From the NCBI GenBank assembly GCA_024235615.1, contig JACKMB010000004.1, positions 310,001 through 374,000 of the forward strand: a stretch of 64,000 nucleotides of DNA, in the 5' to 3' direction. This document shows positions 17,469-26,194 of the stretch, piece after piece (the first letter of the stretch is position 1; the number at the start of each line of letters is the position of its first letter). The position numbers and the translations under genes are program-made. This DNA is from Thauera sp. GTDB taxonomy: Bacteria > Pseudomonadota > Gammaproteobacteria > Burkholderiales > Rhodocyclaceae. Under the pieces are notes generated by a model. The model worked only from the letters and a program-made list of their open reading frames with translations. It was not told the origin of the DNA and did not search any database.

Positions 17469-18665
17469 TCAGCGGGTGGCGGCGATGCGCGATGCGTTCT
17501 GCGATTGCGCGGCCTGCGGCGCGGCCAGCAGTCTGCGGTAGAGCGCGGCGAGGCGCCCGGCCATCACGCCGTCCGCCCACTCGGCGGCGTAATCGCGTGC
17601 CTCGGCGGCGAGCCGCCGGCGCAGGCGGGGGTCGGCGAGCACGCCGACGACCACGGCGGCGAAGCCGTCGGGGTCGTCAGGGGCGATGCGTGCGCCGCGC
17701 TCGGGGCCGAGGATGTCGGTGGTGCCCATCGCGGACAGCGCCACCACCGGCAGCCCGGCGGCCATCGCCTCGAGCAGCACCAGGCCCTGGGTCTCGGTGC
17801 GCGATGCGAACACGAACACGTCGGCGGCGGCGTAGCAGTCGGGCAGGCGCTTGCGGCGCTCGAGGTAGCCGACGAAGCGCACCGTGTCGTCCAGTCCGGC
17901 GGCGAGCGCCTGGCGCTGCAGGCGGGCGCTCGCCGGGCCCTCGCCGGCGACCACGAGGACGAAGTCGGGCCGGCGCGCCTTGAGCCGGGCGGCGACCTCG
18001 AGCAGGAAGCCGATGTTCTTCTCGTGCGCGACGCGGCCGATGTAGAGCGCCATCGGCGCGTCTTCCGGAATGTCGTAGAGGCGGCGGAAGTGCGGGCCGT
18101 CGCCGCCGGCGAAGTCCTGCAGCGGGATGCCGGTGGGCAGGATCTCCATCGGGCTGCGCACGCCGTAGCCGGTGAGGCGCTCGTGCATGGCGGTCGACGG
18201 CACCACCACCGCATCCACCGCGTTGCACTGCGTGCGCGACACCCGCCGCGCCAGCCCGCGCAGCACGCCGGCGGGCAGGAAGGGGAGGTAGTGGTGGAGG
18301 TATTCCTCGAAGAAGGTGTGGTAGGTCAGCAGCACCGGCCGCCCCTCGGCGCGCGCAGCGCGCAGCCCGGCGCGGTGGGCGAGGAAGGGGGTCTGGATGT
18401 GCACCAGGTCGCTGGCGGCGGCCTCGAGTCGCGCGGCGGCGTGCATCGCGCGCGCATCGACGAGGCGATCCTCGGGGTCGAGCGGCAGGCGTCGTCCCGG
18501 GATACGCACGATGCCGGGCTCCGCGGCCTCGCCGGCGTAGCGCGGCGCGATCAGGCGGACCTCGACACCCTGCTCGGCGAGCGCGCGGCGAAAGGTCGCG
18601 ATCGACGTGGAGACGCCGTTGATACGCGGAAAGAAGACATCGGAGATCATCAGCACGCGAAGCAT
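17469..18665 (-). CDS. Glycosyltransferase family 4 protein
   Basis: 398 residues from ATG 18665. GT-B fold: N-terminal RVLMISDVFFPRINGVSTSIATFRRALAEQG with the donor/acceptor domain start, VHIQTPFLAHRAG, a YHTFFEEYLHHY stretch, then the C-terminal domain with ALYIGRVAHEKN and the E-x7-E-type region SRTETQGLVLLEAMAAGLPVV. Members resemble lipid glucosyl- or mannosyltransferases. It diverges from the c-di-GMP gene; no polysaccharide cluster is next to it, so the acceptor is unknown. Confidence 0.88.
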   Translation of the reverse strand: MLRVLMISDVFFPRINGVSTSIATFRRALAEQGVEVRLIAPRYAGEAAEPGIVRIPGRRLPLDPEDRLVDARAMHAAARLEAAASDLVHIQTPFLAHRAGLRAARAEGRPVLLTYHTFFEEYLHHYLPFLPAGVLRGLARRVSRTQCNAVDAVVVPSTAMHERLTGYGVRSPMEILPTGIPLQDFAGGDGPHFRRLYDIPEDAPMALYIGRVAHEKNIGFLLEVAARLKARRPDFVLVVAGEGPASARLQRQALAAGLDDTVRFVGYLERRKRLPDCYAAADVFVFASRTETQGLVLLEAMAAGLPVVALSAMGTTDILGPERGARIAPDDPDGFAAVVVGVLADPRLRRRLAAEARDYAAEWADGVMAGRLAALYRRLLAAPQAAQSQNASRIAATR

Positions 18666-18827
18666 TCGGGCAGCATGCGCCCGGCGTGTTACCGCAGGGT
18701 GAATGCATCCCTGCGGGTTAGCCGGGGTCGGCATGCAGCCCCACGGATGCGACAATGCGTCATATCCCCTCAGGTTTCAGTCCCTTGCGGTCGTTATACA
18801 AGGTCTAGAAGTTGTGCCGAGTCCCCC

Positions 18828-21404
18828 ATGAACCGTCCTGAATCCGACAGCCTCCTGAGCGAGGAGGCCTTCTCCATGCCTCGCACCGACGAGATCCGCG
18901 TCGGCGAGATCATCGGTCGCAACCTGCTCGAGTGCGCCCCCGAGGAGCCCCTGCACGAGGCCGCGCGGCGCATGAGCGAACGTCGGGTGAGCTCGATCCT
19001 GGTGGTCGAGGACGACCGCGTGGTGGGCATCTGGACCGAGCGCGACGCGCTGCGGGTGAATTTCGACGACCCCGCGACCTTTGCCCTGCCGGTGCGTGCC
19101 GTGATGAGCTCGCCGGTGCGCGCGGTGTCGGTGGCGACCCCGCTGCACGAACTGACGGTGCGCTTCCGCGAGGAGCACGTGCGCCACTACGTGGTCGAGG
19201 ACGACGCCGGGCGGCGCGTGGGCATCGTGTCGCAGACCGACGTGGTGCTCAACCAGGGCATCGAGCACTATCTCAAGCTGCGTCGGGTGGACGCGCTGGT
19301 CAAGGGCGGCCTGCATGCGCTGCCCGCGGCGGCAGGGCTGGGCGACGCGACGCGGCGAATGCGCGAGGGCGGCGTGGACGCGGTCGTGGTGGATTACGGC
19401 GCTCCCGCGGCCTCCACGCCCGAGGGCCGCTACGGCATCCTCACCGAACGCGACGTCACCCGCCTGGTGGCCGAGCGTGCGCCCGACCGCGCGCTCGGCG
19501 AGCTCGCCAGCCGGCCGCTCGTCACCTGCCGCGCGGACAACAGCCTGTACCGCGTGCGCATGCTGCTCGTCGAGCGCCAGATCCGCCACATCGGCGTGCT
19601 CGACGCCGAGGGCGGACTCGTCGACCTGGTCAGCTTCAAGGACATCCTCAGCGGCATGGAGCTGGCCTACGTGCACGAGCTGCACGACGCCCTGCGCGCG
19701 CGCGACCTCGCGTTGAGCGCCTCGCAGCGCGACCTCTACCTGGCCGAGAAGGTCATCGAGAGCTCGCTCGAGGGGGTGATGGTCACCGACGCGCACGCGC
19801 GCATCCTCTCGGTGAACCCCGCCTTCACGCGCATGACCGGGTACGCACCGGAAGAGGTGGTCGGGCTCAACCCTTCGGTGCTCAACTCCGGCCGCCAGAG
19901 CCCGGCCTTCTATGCGCGCATGTGGGACGGACTGCTGCGCGACGGTCATTGGCAGGGCGAGGTGTGGAACCGGCGCAAGACTGGCGAGGTGTATCCGCAG
20001 CTGCTGCACATCACCGCGATCCGCGACGGCGAGGGTGTGCTGACCCATTACGCGGCGCTGTTCACCGACATCAGCCGGCTCAAGGAGACCGAGGCGCGCA
20101 TCCGCGATCTCGCCTATTACGACCCGCTCACCGGCCTTCCCAACCGCCGCCTGCTCGACGACCGCCTGCAGGTCGAGCTCGCCCACGCCGCCCGCCTGCG
20201 CTGCCGGCTGGCGGTGATGTTCGTCGACCTCGACCGCTTCAAGCGCATCAACGACAGCCTCGGCCACACGGTGGGCGATAAGCTGCTGGTCGAGATCGCC
20301 GCCCGCCTGCGCGCCAGCCTGCGCGAGGACGACACCGTGGCGCGCATGGGTGGCGACGAGTTCCTCGTCGTGCTCAACAACCTGTCCGGCCCGGACGAGG
20401 CGGCGACGATGGCGCGCAGGCTGGTCGCGGAGCTGCGGCGCCCGGTCAATGTCGAGGGCCGCGAGCTGGTGGTGACGACCAGCGTGGGCGTCGCCGTGTA
20501 TCCCGACGACTCGCGCGATGCCGACACCCTGGTCAAGCACGCCGACGTGGCGATGTACCGCGCCAAGGACGAGGGGCGCAACAGCTTCCAGCTCTTCGAG
20601 CCGGCGATGAACGCGCGCTCGCTCGAGCGCCTCGCGCTCGAGACCGCGCTGCACCGCGCCTTGCCGCGCGACGAGCTGCAGCTCTACTTCCAGCCGGTGA
20701 TGGGGGCCGAGGGAGGCGAGCTGGTCGCCGTCGAGGCCTTGCTGCGCTGGCGTCACCCCGACCTCGGGCTGGTGTCGCCGGCCGACTTCATCCCGCTCGC
20801 CGAGGACACCGGCCTGATCGTGCCGATCGGCGAGTGGGTGCTGCGCAGCGCCTGCGAGCATCACCGGCGCTGGTGCGAGGCCGGCGGCGGTCCGCTGCAC
20901 ATGATGGTGAACATTTCGGCGCGCCAGTTCCGCGAGGAGGGCTTCGCCGCGATGGTGGCCAGCGTGCTCGCCGAGACCGGCATGACCCCGGGCGACCTGA
21001 CGCTGGAGCTCACCGAGAGCATGCTGATGGACGACACCGACCGCGCTCTCGCGCGCCTCGACCACCTGCGCGCGCTCGGCGTGTGCCTGGCGATCGATGA
21101 TTTCGGCACCGGGTATTCGTCGCTCGCCTACCTCAAGCGCTTCCCGATCGACGAGCTCAAGATCGACCGCCTGTTCGTACGCGGCATCGACCGCAACACG
21201 CGTGACGCGGCGCTGGTGTCGGCGATCGTCTCGCTCGGCCACAGTCTGGGCTTGCGCGTGGTCGCCGAGGGCGTCGAGACCGCAGCCCACCTGAACGTGC
21301 TGCGCCGCCAGGGCTGCGACCTCGCGCAGGGCTTCCATTTCAACCCGCCGCTGCCCTGGGACGAATTCGTCGCCGCCTACCCGCCGGCCGGCGCCACGGC
21401 TTGA
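18828..21404 (+). CDS. CBS-CBS / PAS / GGDEF / EAL cyclic-di-GMP protein
   Basis: 858 residues from ATG 18828. Order: two CBS pairs (about 20-145 and 150-275, e.g. RRVSSILVVEDDRVVGIWTERD), a PAS domain (about 305-420, SLEGVMVTDAHARILSVNPAF), GGDEF near residue 507 (RMGGDEFLVVL intact) and EAL near 634 (AVEALLRWRHPDLG; DDFGTGYSSLAYLKRFP and KIDRLFV present). Both catalytic motifs are intact, so synthesis and hydrolysis of c-di-GMP are both possible. CBS pairs usually bind adenine nucleotides, suggesting an energy-linked input. A long upstream frame extension exists but is antisense to the glycosyltransferase and was rejected. Confidence 0.93.
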   Translation: MNRPESDSLLSEEAFSMPRTDEIRVGEIIGRNLLECAPEEPLHEAARRMSERRVSSILVVEDDRVVGIWTERDALRVNFDDPATFALPVRAVMSSPVRAVSVATPLHELTVRFREEHVRHYVVEDDAGRRVGIVSQTDVVLNQGIEHYLKLRRVDALVKGGLHALPAAAGLGDATRRMREGGVDAVVVDYGAPAASTPEGRYGILTERDVTRLVAERAPDRALGELASRPLVTCRADNSLYRVRMLLVERQIRHIGVLDAEGGLVDLVSFKDILSGMELAYVHELHDALRARDLALSASQRDLYLAEKVIESSLEGVMVTDAHARILSVNPAFTRMTGYAPEEVVGLNPSVLNSGRQSPAFYARMWDGLLRDGHWQGEVWNRRKTGEVYPQLLHITAIRDGEGVLTHYAALFTDISRLKETEARIRDLAYYDPLTGLPNRRLLDDRLQVELAHAARLRCRLAVMFVDLDRFKRINDSLGHTVGDKLLVEIAARLRASLREDDTVARMGGDEFLVVLNNLSGPDEAATMARRLVAELRRPVNVEGRELVVTTSVGVAVYPDDSRDADTLVKHADVAMYRAKDEGRNSFQLFEPAMNARSLERLALETALHRALPRDELQLYFQPVMGAEGGELVAVEALLRWRHPDLGLVSPADFIPLAEDTGLIVPIGEWVLRSACEHHRRWCEAGGGPLHMMVNISARQFREEGFAAMVASVLAETGMTPGDLTLELTESMLMDDTDRALARLDHLRALGVCLAIDDFGTGYSSLAYLKRFPIDELKIDRLFVRGIDRNTRDAALVSAIVSLGHSLGLRVVAEGVETAAHLNVLRRQGCDLAQGFHFNPPLPWDEFVAAYPPAGATA

Positions 21405-21407
21405 GCA

Positions 21408-21710
21408 TTCGCGCCTGCCGGCGCTCCTAGAAGAACCGCCGCGTGTCCCGCCCCCTGTAGGAGCGGCGGCAGCCGCGAACGGGCGGTTTGGCAGGCGACG
21501 CCGGTGCGAATTTAACGGCCGCATTCGCGCCTGCCGGCGCTCCTACACGAACCGCCGCGCCTCCGCCCCGTGTAGGAGCTGCGGCAGCCGCGAACGGGCG
21601 CCTTGGCAATCGACGCCGGTGCGGATTTCACGGCCGCCTTCGCGCCTGCCGGCGCTCCTACACGAACCGCCGCGCTTCCGCCTCCTGTAGGAGCGGCGGC
21701 AGCCGCGAAC
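21408..21710. repeat. REP array D: three composite Y/Z units of about 116 bp
   Basis: Type-Y elements start at 21408, 21524 and 21639, each followed by a type-Z element about 50 bp later, with similar spacers containing CGACGCCGGTGCG. The period (116, 115 bp) and design match the in-gene array at 12.6 kb. It fills the 357-bp gap between the GGDEF-EAL gene and the convergent EcsC gene; nothing else is seen there. Confidence 0.93.
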
Positions 21711-21761
21711 GGGGCGCTCCGATGCGTACCCGCGTTCAGCCCGGTCCCCGAACGCCCGCCC

Positions 21762-22556
21762 TCAGCGCCCCAGCGTCTGCCACGCCGCGCGCACTGCCGC
21801 CTCGCCATAGCGCCGCTCCAGCCGGCGCACGGTGAAGTGGCCGCGGCTGACCGACTGGAAGTGGTCCATGAACATCAGGTTGATCGTCGCCCCCGCTGCC
21901 GCGCCGATCCCCGGCACCAGCATGCCGGCGGCCTTCTGGGTGAGCTGCACCTTGTAGCGCGCCGCCACCATCGTGATCAGCCGCGCCAGCGCGGGCGCGC
22001 CCTCGCCCGACAGCCCCTTCTGCGCGAAGTGGCGCGCGGCCTCGGAGACCGTGGTCGCGAGCGCCGCGCGTACCGCGTAGTAACCCGCCTCGGCCGCGTC
22101 GTCGCCGCTGGCGTTGCCGCCGAGCGCGAACACCTCGAGCGCGGCGAGCCGGGCCTGCGTGCCGCCGATGTCCTCGCCCTCGCCGCGCGCGATGTCGAGG
22201 ATGGAGCGCATGATCAGCACGGTCGACAGCGGGATCTCCACCGTCAGCCCGGCGACCCCGAAGGCACCGCCGCCTGCGCCGCTCACCGAGCCGAGCAGCT
22301 TGTGCAGGCGCGGCGAGGCGGGCTGGGCGGTGGGCTGCAGGGTCTTCGCCGCGGCGTCCATCGCCTTCATCAGCGCGTCGTGGGCGAGCCCGCCGATGCG
22401 CTCGCGCCAGCTCGCGGGCAGGCGCGCCATGCCCTTCTCCAGTGGGCTGCCGACGAAGCTGCTCAGGCGCGCGGCCAGGCTCGGGCGCTCGAGCAGCACG
22501 CGCGCCTCGGCGAGCGCGCGCAGGTCGGTGTCGGCAAGGACGAGGGTGTCGTGCAT
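21762..22556 (-). CDS. EcsC-family protein
   Basis: 264 residues from ATG 22556; an ATG at 22589 would add 11 residues. The family pattern is seen in SPRLHKLLGSVSGAGGGAFGVAGLTVEIPLSTVLIMRSILDIARGEGED and in the glycine-rich segment VPGIGAAAGATINLMFMDHFQ, both likely membrane-associating. EcsC domains occur in ABC exporter loci of Gram-positives, but stand-alone proteobacterial versions have no settled role. Confidence 0.85.
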   Translation of the reverse strand: MHDTLVLADTDLRALAEARVLLERPSLAARLSSFVGSPLEKGMARLPASWRERIGGLAHDALMKAMDAAAKTLQPTAQPASPRLHKLLGSVSGAGGGAFGVAGLTVEIPLSTVLIMRSILDIARGEGEDIGGTQARLAALEVFALGGNASGDDAAEAGYYAVRAALATTVSEAARHFAQKGLSGEGAPALARLITMVAARYKVQLTQKAAGMLVPGIGAAAGATINLMFMDHFQSVSRGHFTVRRLERRYGEAAVRAAWQTLGR

Positions 22557-22703
22557 GGCGATGGGGTTCCGGTGGGTGTCGTGCGTCATGCCATCTCAGA
22601 CGCTCCCGCAGCGCCGCATGTTCCCGAGGGGCGCGTGGGAGTGCGCGCACGCGCGAGAGGGGAGGTGGGGATCCGCACCCTCGTCGCCCGTCCAAGCGTC
22701 CTT

Positions 22704-22888
22704 TTCGCGGCTGCCGCCGCTCCTACATGGGGCGGATCCGCGGCGCTTCCTGCAGGAGCGCCGGCAGGCGCGAAAGCGGCGTTGGAGTCCGCCCGCGTCG
22801 CCCGTCCGATCGCGCTATTCGCGGCTGCCGCCGCTCCTACAGGAGGCGGAAGCGCGGCGGTTTCTGTAGGAGCGCCGGCAGGCGCGAA
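22704..22888. repeat. REP cluster E (two Z/Y pairs)
   Basis: Elements at 22704, 22752, 22818 and 22866 alternate: RC-oriented Z (GCGGC-TGCC-GCCGC) followed by Y on the opposite orientation (GCGCC-GGCA-GGCGC), unit spacing 114 bp. One has GCAGG instead of GTAGG. It lies in the 349-bp gap upstream of the EcsC gene and downstream of the FrnE gene; no gene is seen. Confidence 0.92.
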
Positions 22889-22905
22889 CAGGCGTCTCGG
22901 CGCGT

Positions 22906-23574
22906 TCAGGACGGCTTGCCGGTCTCCAGTGCCTGCAGCAGCGCGGCGCCGATCACTGCGGCGGACTGGGCGCCCGACAGGCTCAGGCGGCGGTCGAGGA
23001 TGAAGAAGGGGACGCCGTCGATGCCCTGGCGGCGCAGCCCGGCGGCCATGCGCTGCACCTTGTCGGCGTCGGCGCCGCTCTCCAGCCACTCGCGCACCAC
23101 GTCGCGGCGGTCGCCGCAGGCGGCGGCGAGATCGGCCAGGGTGTCGAGGTCGCCGATGTCGCGGCCTTCCTGGAAGTGTGCGGCGAACAGCGCGTGGGCG
23201 AGCGCGCGCACGCGCTCCGGCTTGTGGCCGTGGGCCTGGGCGCGATACAGCAGGCGGTGTGCGGCGAGCGTGTTCGGGCGCGTGGCGATGCGCTCGAAGG
23301 CGTACTGCAGCCCGTCGCCGGCGGCGGCCTCGCGCACCTGGTCCAGCACCGCCTCGGCCTTCACCGGGCCGCCGAACTTGCCCTCCAGGAAGGCGCGGTA
23401 GGGCTCGCCCTCGGGCGGGGTGTCCGGGTTGAGGAAGAAGGGCAGCCAGTTGATGCGCGGCTCGATGTCCGGGCGGGCCGCGCGCAGCTCGGCGAGCGCG
23501 CGGTCGAGGCGGACGGCGCCGAGGAAGCACCACGGGCAGACGAAGTCGGAGACGAGGTCGATGTTCAGGATCAT
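22906..23574 (-). CDS. DsbA-family oxidoreductase, FrnE-like
   Basis: 222 residues. The thioredoxin-fold active site C13-P-W-C16 follows LNIDLVSDFV, and the cis-proline loop is GVPFFILDRRLSLSGAQ near residue 187. FrnE-like proteins are cytoplasmic 2-hydroxychromene-isomerase-related or protein disulfide oxidoreductases; there is no signal peptide. ATG 23574 is the only sensible start. It stands alone. Confidence 0.9.
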   Translation of the reverse strand: MILNIDLVSDFVCPWCFLGAVRLDRALAELRAARPDIEPRINWLPFFLNPDTPPEGEPYRAFLEGKFGGPVKAEAVLDQVREAAAGDGLQYAFERIATRPNTLAAHRLLYRAQAHGHKPERVRALAHALFAAHFQEGRDIGDLDTLADLAAACGDRRDVVREWLESGADADKVQRMAAGLRRQGIDGVPFFILDRRLSLSGAQSAAVIGAALLQALETGKPS

Positions 23575-23729
23575 GGGAGCGGGGGTTCCAGGTGCCGCCG
23601 GGAGAGCGGGGAAGCGGGCGGGTCGTCCGCCGCGGGAGTCAGATTAAGGGATTCTTCAGTACCGGGTGTTCACATCAAAGCCCGCTTCGATCGCGCCCCA
23701 CGACCACCGCCAGCCGGTGGCTTCGCGGT

Positions 23730-25148
23730 TCACAGAAAGCGCGCGACGAAGCAGGGCCGCGCCGGATCGGCCTCTGCCGGCAGCGCCAGCCACACCCGCC
23801 TTCCGCTGCCCGGCACGCGTTCGAGCGTTTCGCCGGTGGCGCTGAAGAGCCGCGCCAGCACTGCCTCGGCGTTGCCGTCCGGCTGCACGAACTCCAGCCG
23901 GTCGCCGACGCCGAAGCCGTTCTTGACTTCGACCTCGGCCAGGCCGCGCGCGGCATCGAAGCCGACCACCTCGCCCACCAGCAGGCTGCGCCCGGATTCG
24001 GAGTGGCCGCGCAGGTAGTTCTGGTGCTGGGGGGTGGAATGGCGCTGGTAGAAGCCGTCGGTGTAGCCGCGGCTGGCCAGCCCCTCGAGCTCGCCGAGCA
24101 GGCGCGGATCGAACGGCCGCCCGGCCACCGCGTCGTCGATCGCGCGCCGGTAGCCCTGGGCGGCGCGGGCGACGTAGTAGGGGCTCTTGGTGCGGCCCTC
24201 GATCTTCAGCGAATCGACGCCGATCTCCACCAGCCGCTGCACGTGCTCGATCGCCCGCAGATCCTTCGAGTTGAGGATGTAGGTGCCGTGCTCGTCCTCC
24301 TCGATCGGCATCAGCTCGCCGGGCCGGGTGCCTTCCTCCAGCAGCCACACCTTGCTGCCGCCGAGGTGGCGCGGACCGCCGCCGAGCGCCAGCCCCTGCG
24401 CGGTGTCGAGCGCGCTGCGCGTGGCGGTGCCGACCGCGCCGGCGTCCTTCGGATTGCCGATCGGCGCGCCGCCGCAGGCCTGCACGTCGCCGGCGGCGTT
24501 GTCGGCGGCCTCGTGCAGCTTGTAGTCCCAGCGGCAGGAGTTGGTGCAGCTGCCCTGGTTGGGGTCGCGATGGTTGAAGTAGCCCGACAGCAGGCAGCGC
24601 CCGGAGTAGGCGATGCACAGCGCACCATGCACGAAGACCTCGAGCTCCATGTCCGGGCAGGCGTCGCGGATCTCGGCGACCTCGTCGAGTGACAGCTCGC
24701 GCGACAGGATGATGCGCTTGACCCCCACCGACTGCCAGAAGCGCACCGACGCGTGGTTGGTGGTGTTGGCCTGCACCGACAGGTGGATCGGCAACTCGGG
24801 CCAGCGCTCGCGCACCATCAGGATCAGCCCGGGGTCGGCCATGATCAGCGCGTCGGGCCTCATCGCCACCACCGGCGCCATGTCCTCCTCGAAGGTGCGC
24901 AGCTTGGCGTTGTGCGGATAGATGTTGGCGACGAGATAGAACAGCTTGCCGGCGGCGTGCGCCTCGGCCATGCCGGCCGCGAGCGTGTCGAGCTGGCCGA
25001 AGCTGTTGTTGCGCACGCGCAGGGAGTAGCGCGGCTGCCCGGCATACACCGCATCCGCGCCGTAGGCGAAGGCGGTGCGCATCATGTCCAGGGAGCCGGC
25101 GGGGGCGAGGAGTTCGGGGCGGCGCGGGGCCGGGGGGGAGGCGGGCAT
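23730..25148 (-). CDS. U32 peptidase-family tRNA hydroxylation protein (TrhP/YegQ-like)
   Basis: 472 residues from ATG 25148. The body starts RPELLAPAGSLDMMRTAFAYGADAVYAG and has the U32 signature EVFVHGALCIAYSGRCLLSG near residue 165, then GSCTNSC, giving four cysteines that could hold an Fe-S cluster. TrhP proteins take part in prephenate-dependent 5-hydroxyuridine formation at tRNA position 34; this role is inferred from the family. An upstream TTG (25166) adds six residues and is less likely. Confidence 0.88.
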   Translation of the reverse strand: MPASPPAPRRPELLAPAGSLDMMRTAFAYGADAVYAGQPRYSLRVRNNSFGQLDTLAAGMAEAHAAGKLFYLVANIYPHNAKLRTFEEDMAPVVAMRPDALIMADPGLILMVRERWPELPIHLSVQANTTNHASVRFWQSVGVKRIILSRELSLDEVAEIRDACPDMELEVFVHGALCIAYSGRCLLSGYFNHRDPNQGSCTNSCRWDYKLHEAADNAAGDVQACGGAPIGNPKDAGAVGTATRSALDTAQGLALGGGPRHLGGSKVWLLEEGTRPGELMPIEEDEHGTYILNSKDLRAIEHVQRLVEIGVDSLKIEGRTKSPYYVARAAQGYRRAIDDAVAGRPFDPRLLGELEGLASRGYTDGFYQRHSTPQHQNYLRGHSESGRSLLVGEVVGFDAARGLAEVEVKNGFGVGDRLEFVQPDGNAEAVLARLFSATGETLERVPGSGRRVWLALPAEADPARPCFVARFL

Positions 25149-25279
25149 CGGGGGGCGGGCGGGCAAAAGCGCATTTTACCTGCGCGGGCGGGGGGCGCCG
25201 GGGGCGGAATCTTACGGCGATGATCGATCCGCCGCACCTCCGCCACGCCGCCCGGCTGCGGCGACCGGCCTTCGAGCCC

Positions 25280-26044
25280 TCAACGATGCTCGAATCTCGG
25301 CTTCCGCTTCTCCGTGAACGCGGCGAGCCCCTCGCGAAAGTCGTGCTCGGAGAAACATGCGTGGAACAGCGCGCGCTCCATGGCCAGCCCGGCGTCGAGC
25401 CCGACCTGCGCCCCATTGACGGCGGCCTTGATCCGGCAGGCGACCGGGCTCGAGTACGACGCCACGAGCCGGGCGACGGACATGGCGGCGGCTTCGAGTT
25501 CTTCATCCGGAAGCACGCGCGAAACCAGGCCGGCGGAAAGCGCTTCGTCCGCGCTCAGGGCGCGCCCGGTCAGCAGCAGGTCCAGCGCGACATGCTTGCC
25601 CACGACCCGTGCCAGCCGCTGCGTACCGCCGGCACCGGGCATGGCACCCAACGTGATCTCGGGATGGCAGAAGCGCGCCGAAGCGGCGGCGAGCACGATG
25701 TCGCACATCTCCACCAGTTCGCACCCTCCGCCCGCCGCCAGTCCCCTCACCGCGACGATCAAGGGCTTGCGGAGCCGGGGCGGCGCCGAAACGCAGCCGA
25801 TGAACCCGGTCGCGCTGGCCTGCTCGGCGCTCATGTCCAGCATCTCCCGGATATCCGCACCGGCACAGAAGTGCTTCAGCGACGTGGAGATGAGGATCGC
25901 CCGCACCTCCTCGCGTGCGTCCAGGGCGAGGAGCGCGTCGTCTATCTCCGTGCAGAATTGGAGGTCCAGCGCGTTGAGCGCGTTGGCGCGATTCAGCTGC
26001 AGATGGCCAACGCCATCAACGCAGTCAACGGCAATTGATGTCAT
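25280..26044 (-). CDS. Enoyl-CoA hydratase/isomerase family protein
   Basis: 254 residues from ATG 26044 (MTSIAVDCVDGVGHLQLNRANALNALD). Crotonase features: oxyanion-hole segment HFCAGADIREML near residue 60, GLAAGGGCELVEMCDIVLAA near 100, and HPEITLGAMPGAGGTQRLAR with the catalytic-type glutamate near 128. A step of beta-oxidation or aromatic-acid CoA degradation is inferred. The left end of the RIT element lies only about 60 bp upstream, so the native promoter has probably been separated from the gene. Confidence 0.9.
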   Translation of the reverse strand: MTSIAVDCVDGVGHLQLNRANALNALDLQFCTEIDDALLALDAREEVRAILISTSLKHFCAGADIREMLDMSAEQASATGFIGCVSAPPRLRKPLIVAVRGLAAGGGCELVEMCDIVLAAASARFCHPEITLGAMPGAGGTQRLARVVGKHVALDLLLTGRALSADEALSAGLVSRVLPDEELEAAAMSVARLVASYSSPVACRIKAAVNGAQVGLDAGLAMERALFHACFSEHDFREGLAAFTEKRKPRFEHR

Positions 26045-26104
26045 TGTTCTTGTCTCGGCTGTGTGTGGCTTCGGGAATTGTGTACGCGGGTATGAATGGC
26101 GGCA

Positions 26105-26139
26105 AGCGACCCCTATGCGCAGATCCCAACTATGCACAC
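26105..26139. repeat. Left terminal inverted repeat of the RIT element
   Basis: Contains GCGACCCCTATG, a seven-base variable part, and CCCAACTATGCACAC. It matches the reverse complement of 29551-29586 over most positions. A second, oppositely oriented core (TGCGCATAGTT) lies at 26186-26196. Confidence 0.8.
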
Positions 26140-26194
26140 ACGCCCTGAGAATCGCAGCACCGGCCGCTGTTCAGGCCGGCGTTGCTGCGCATAG

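Noticed and set aside
17457-18827. 457-codon N-terminal extension of the GGDEF-EAL gene
   Set aside because: It runs antisense through the glycosyltransferase, and the first CBS domain begins just after ATG 18828.
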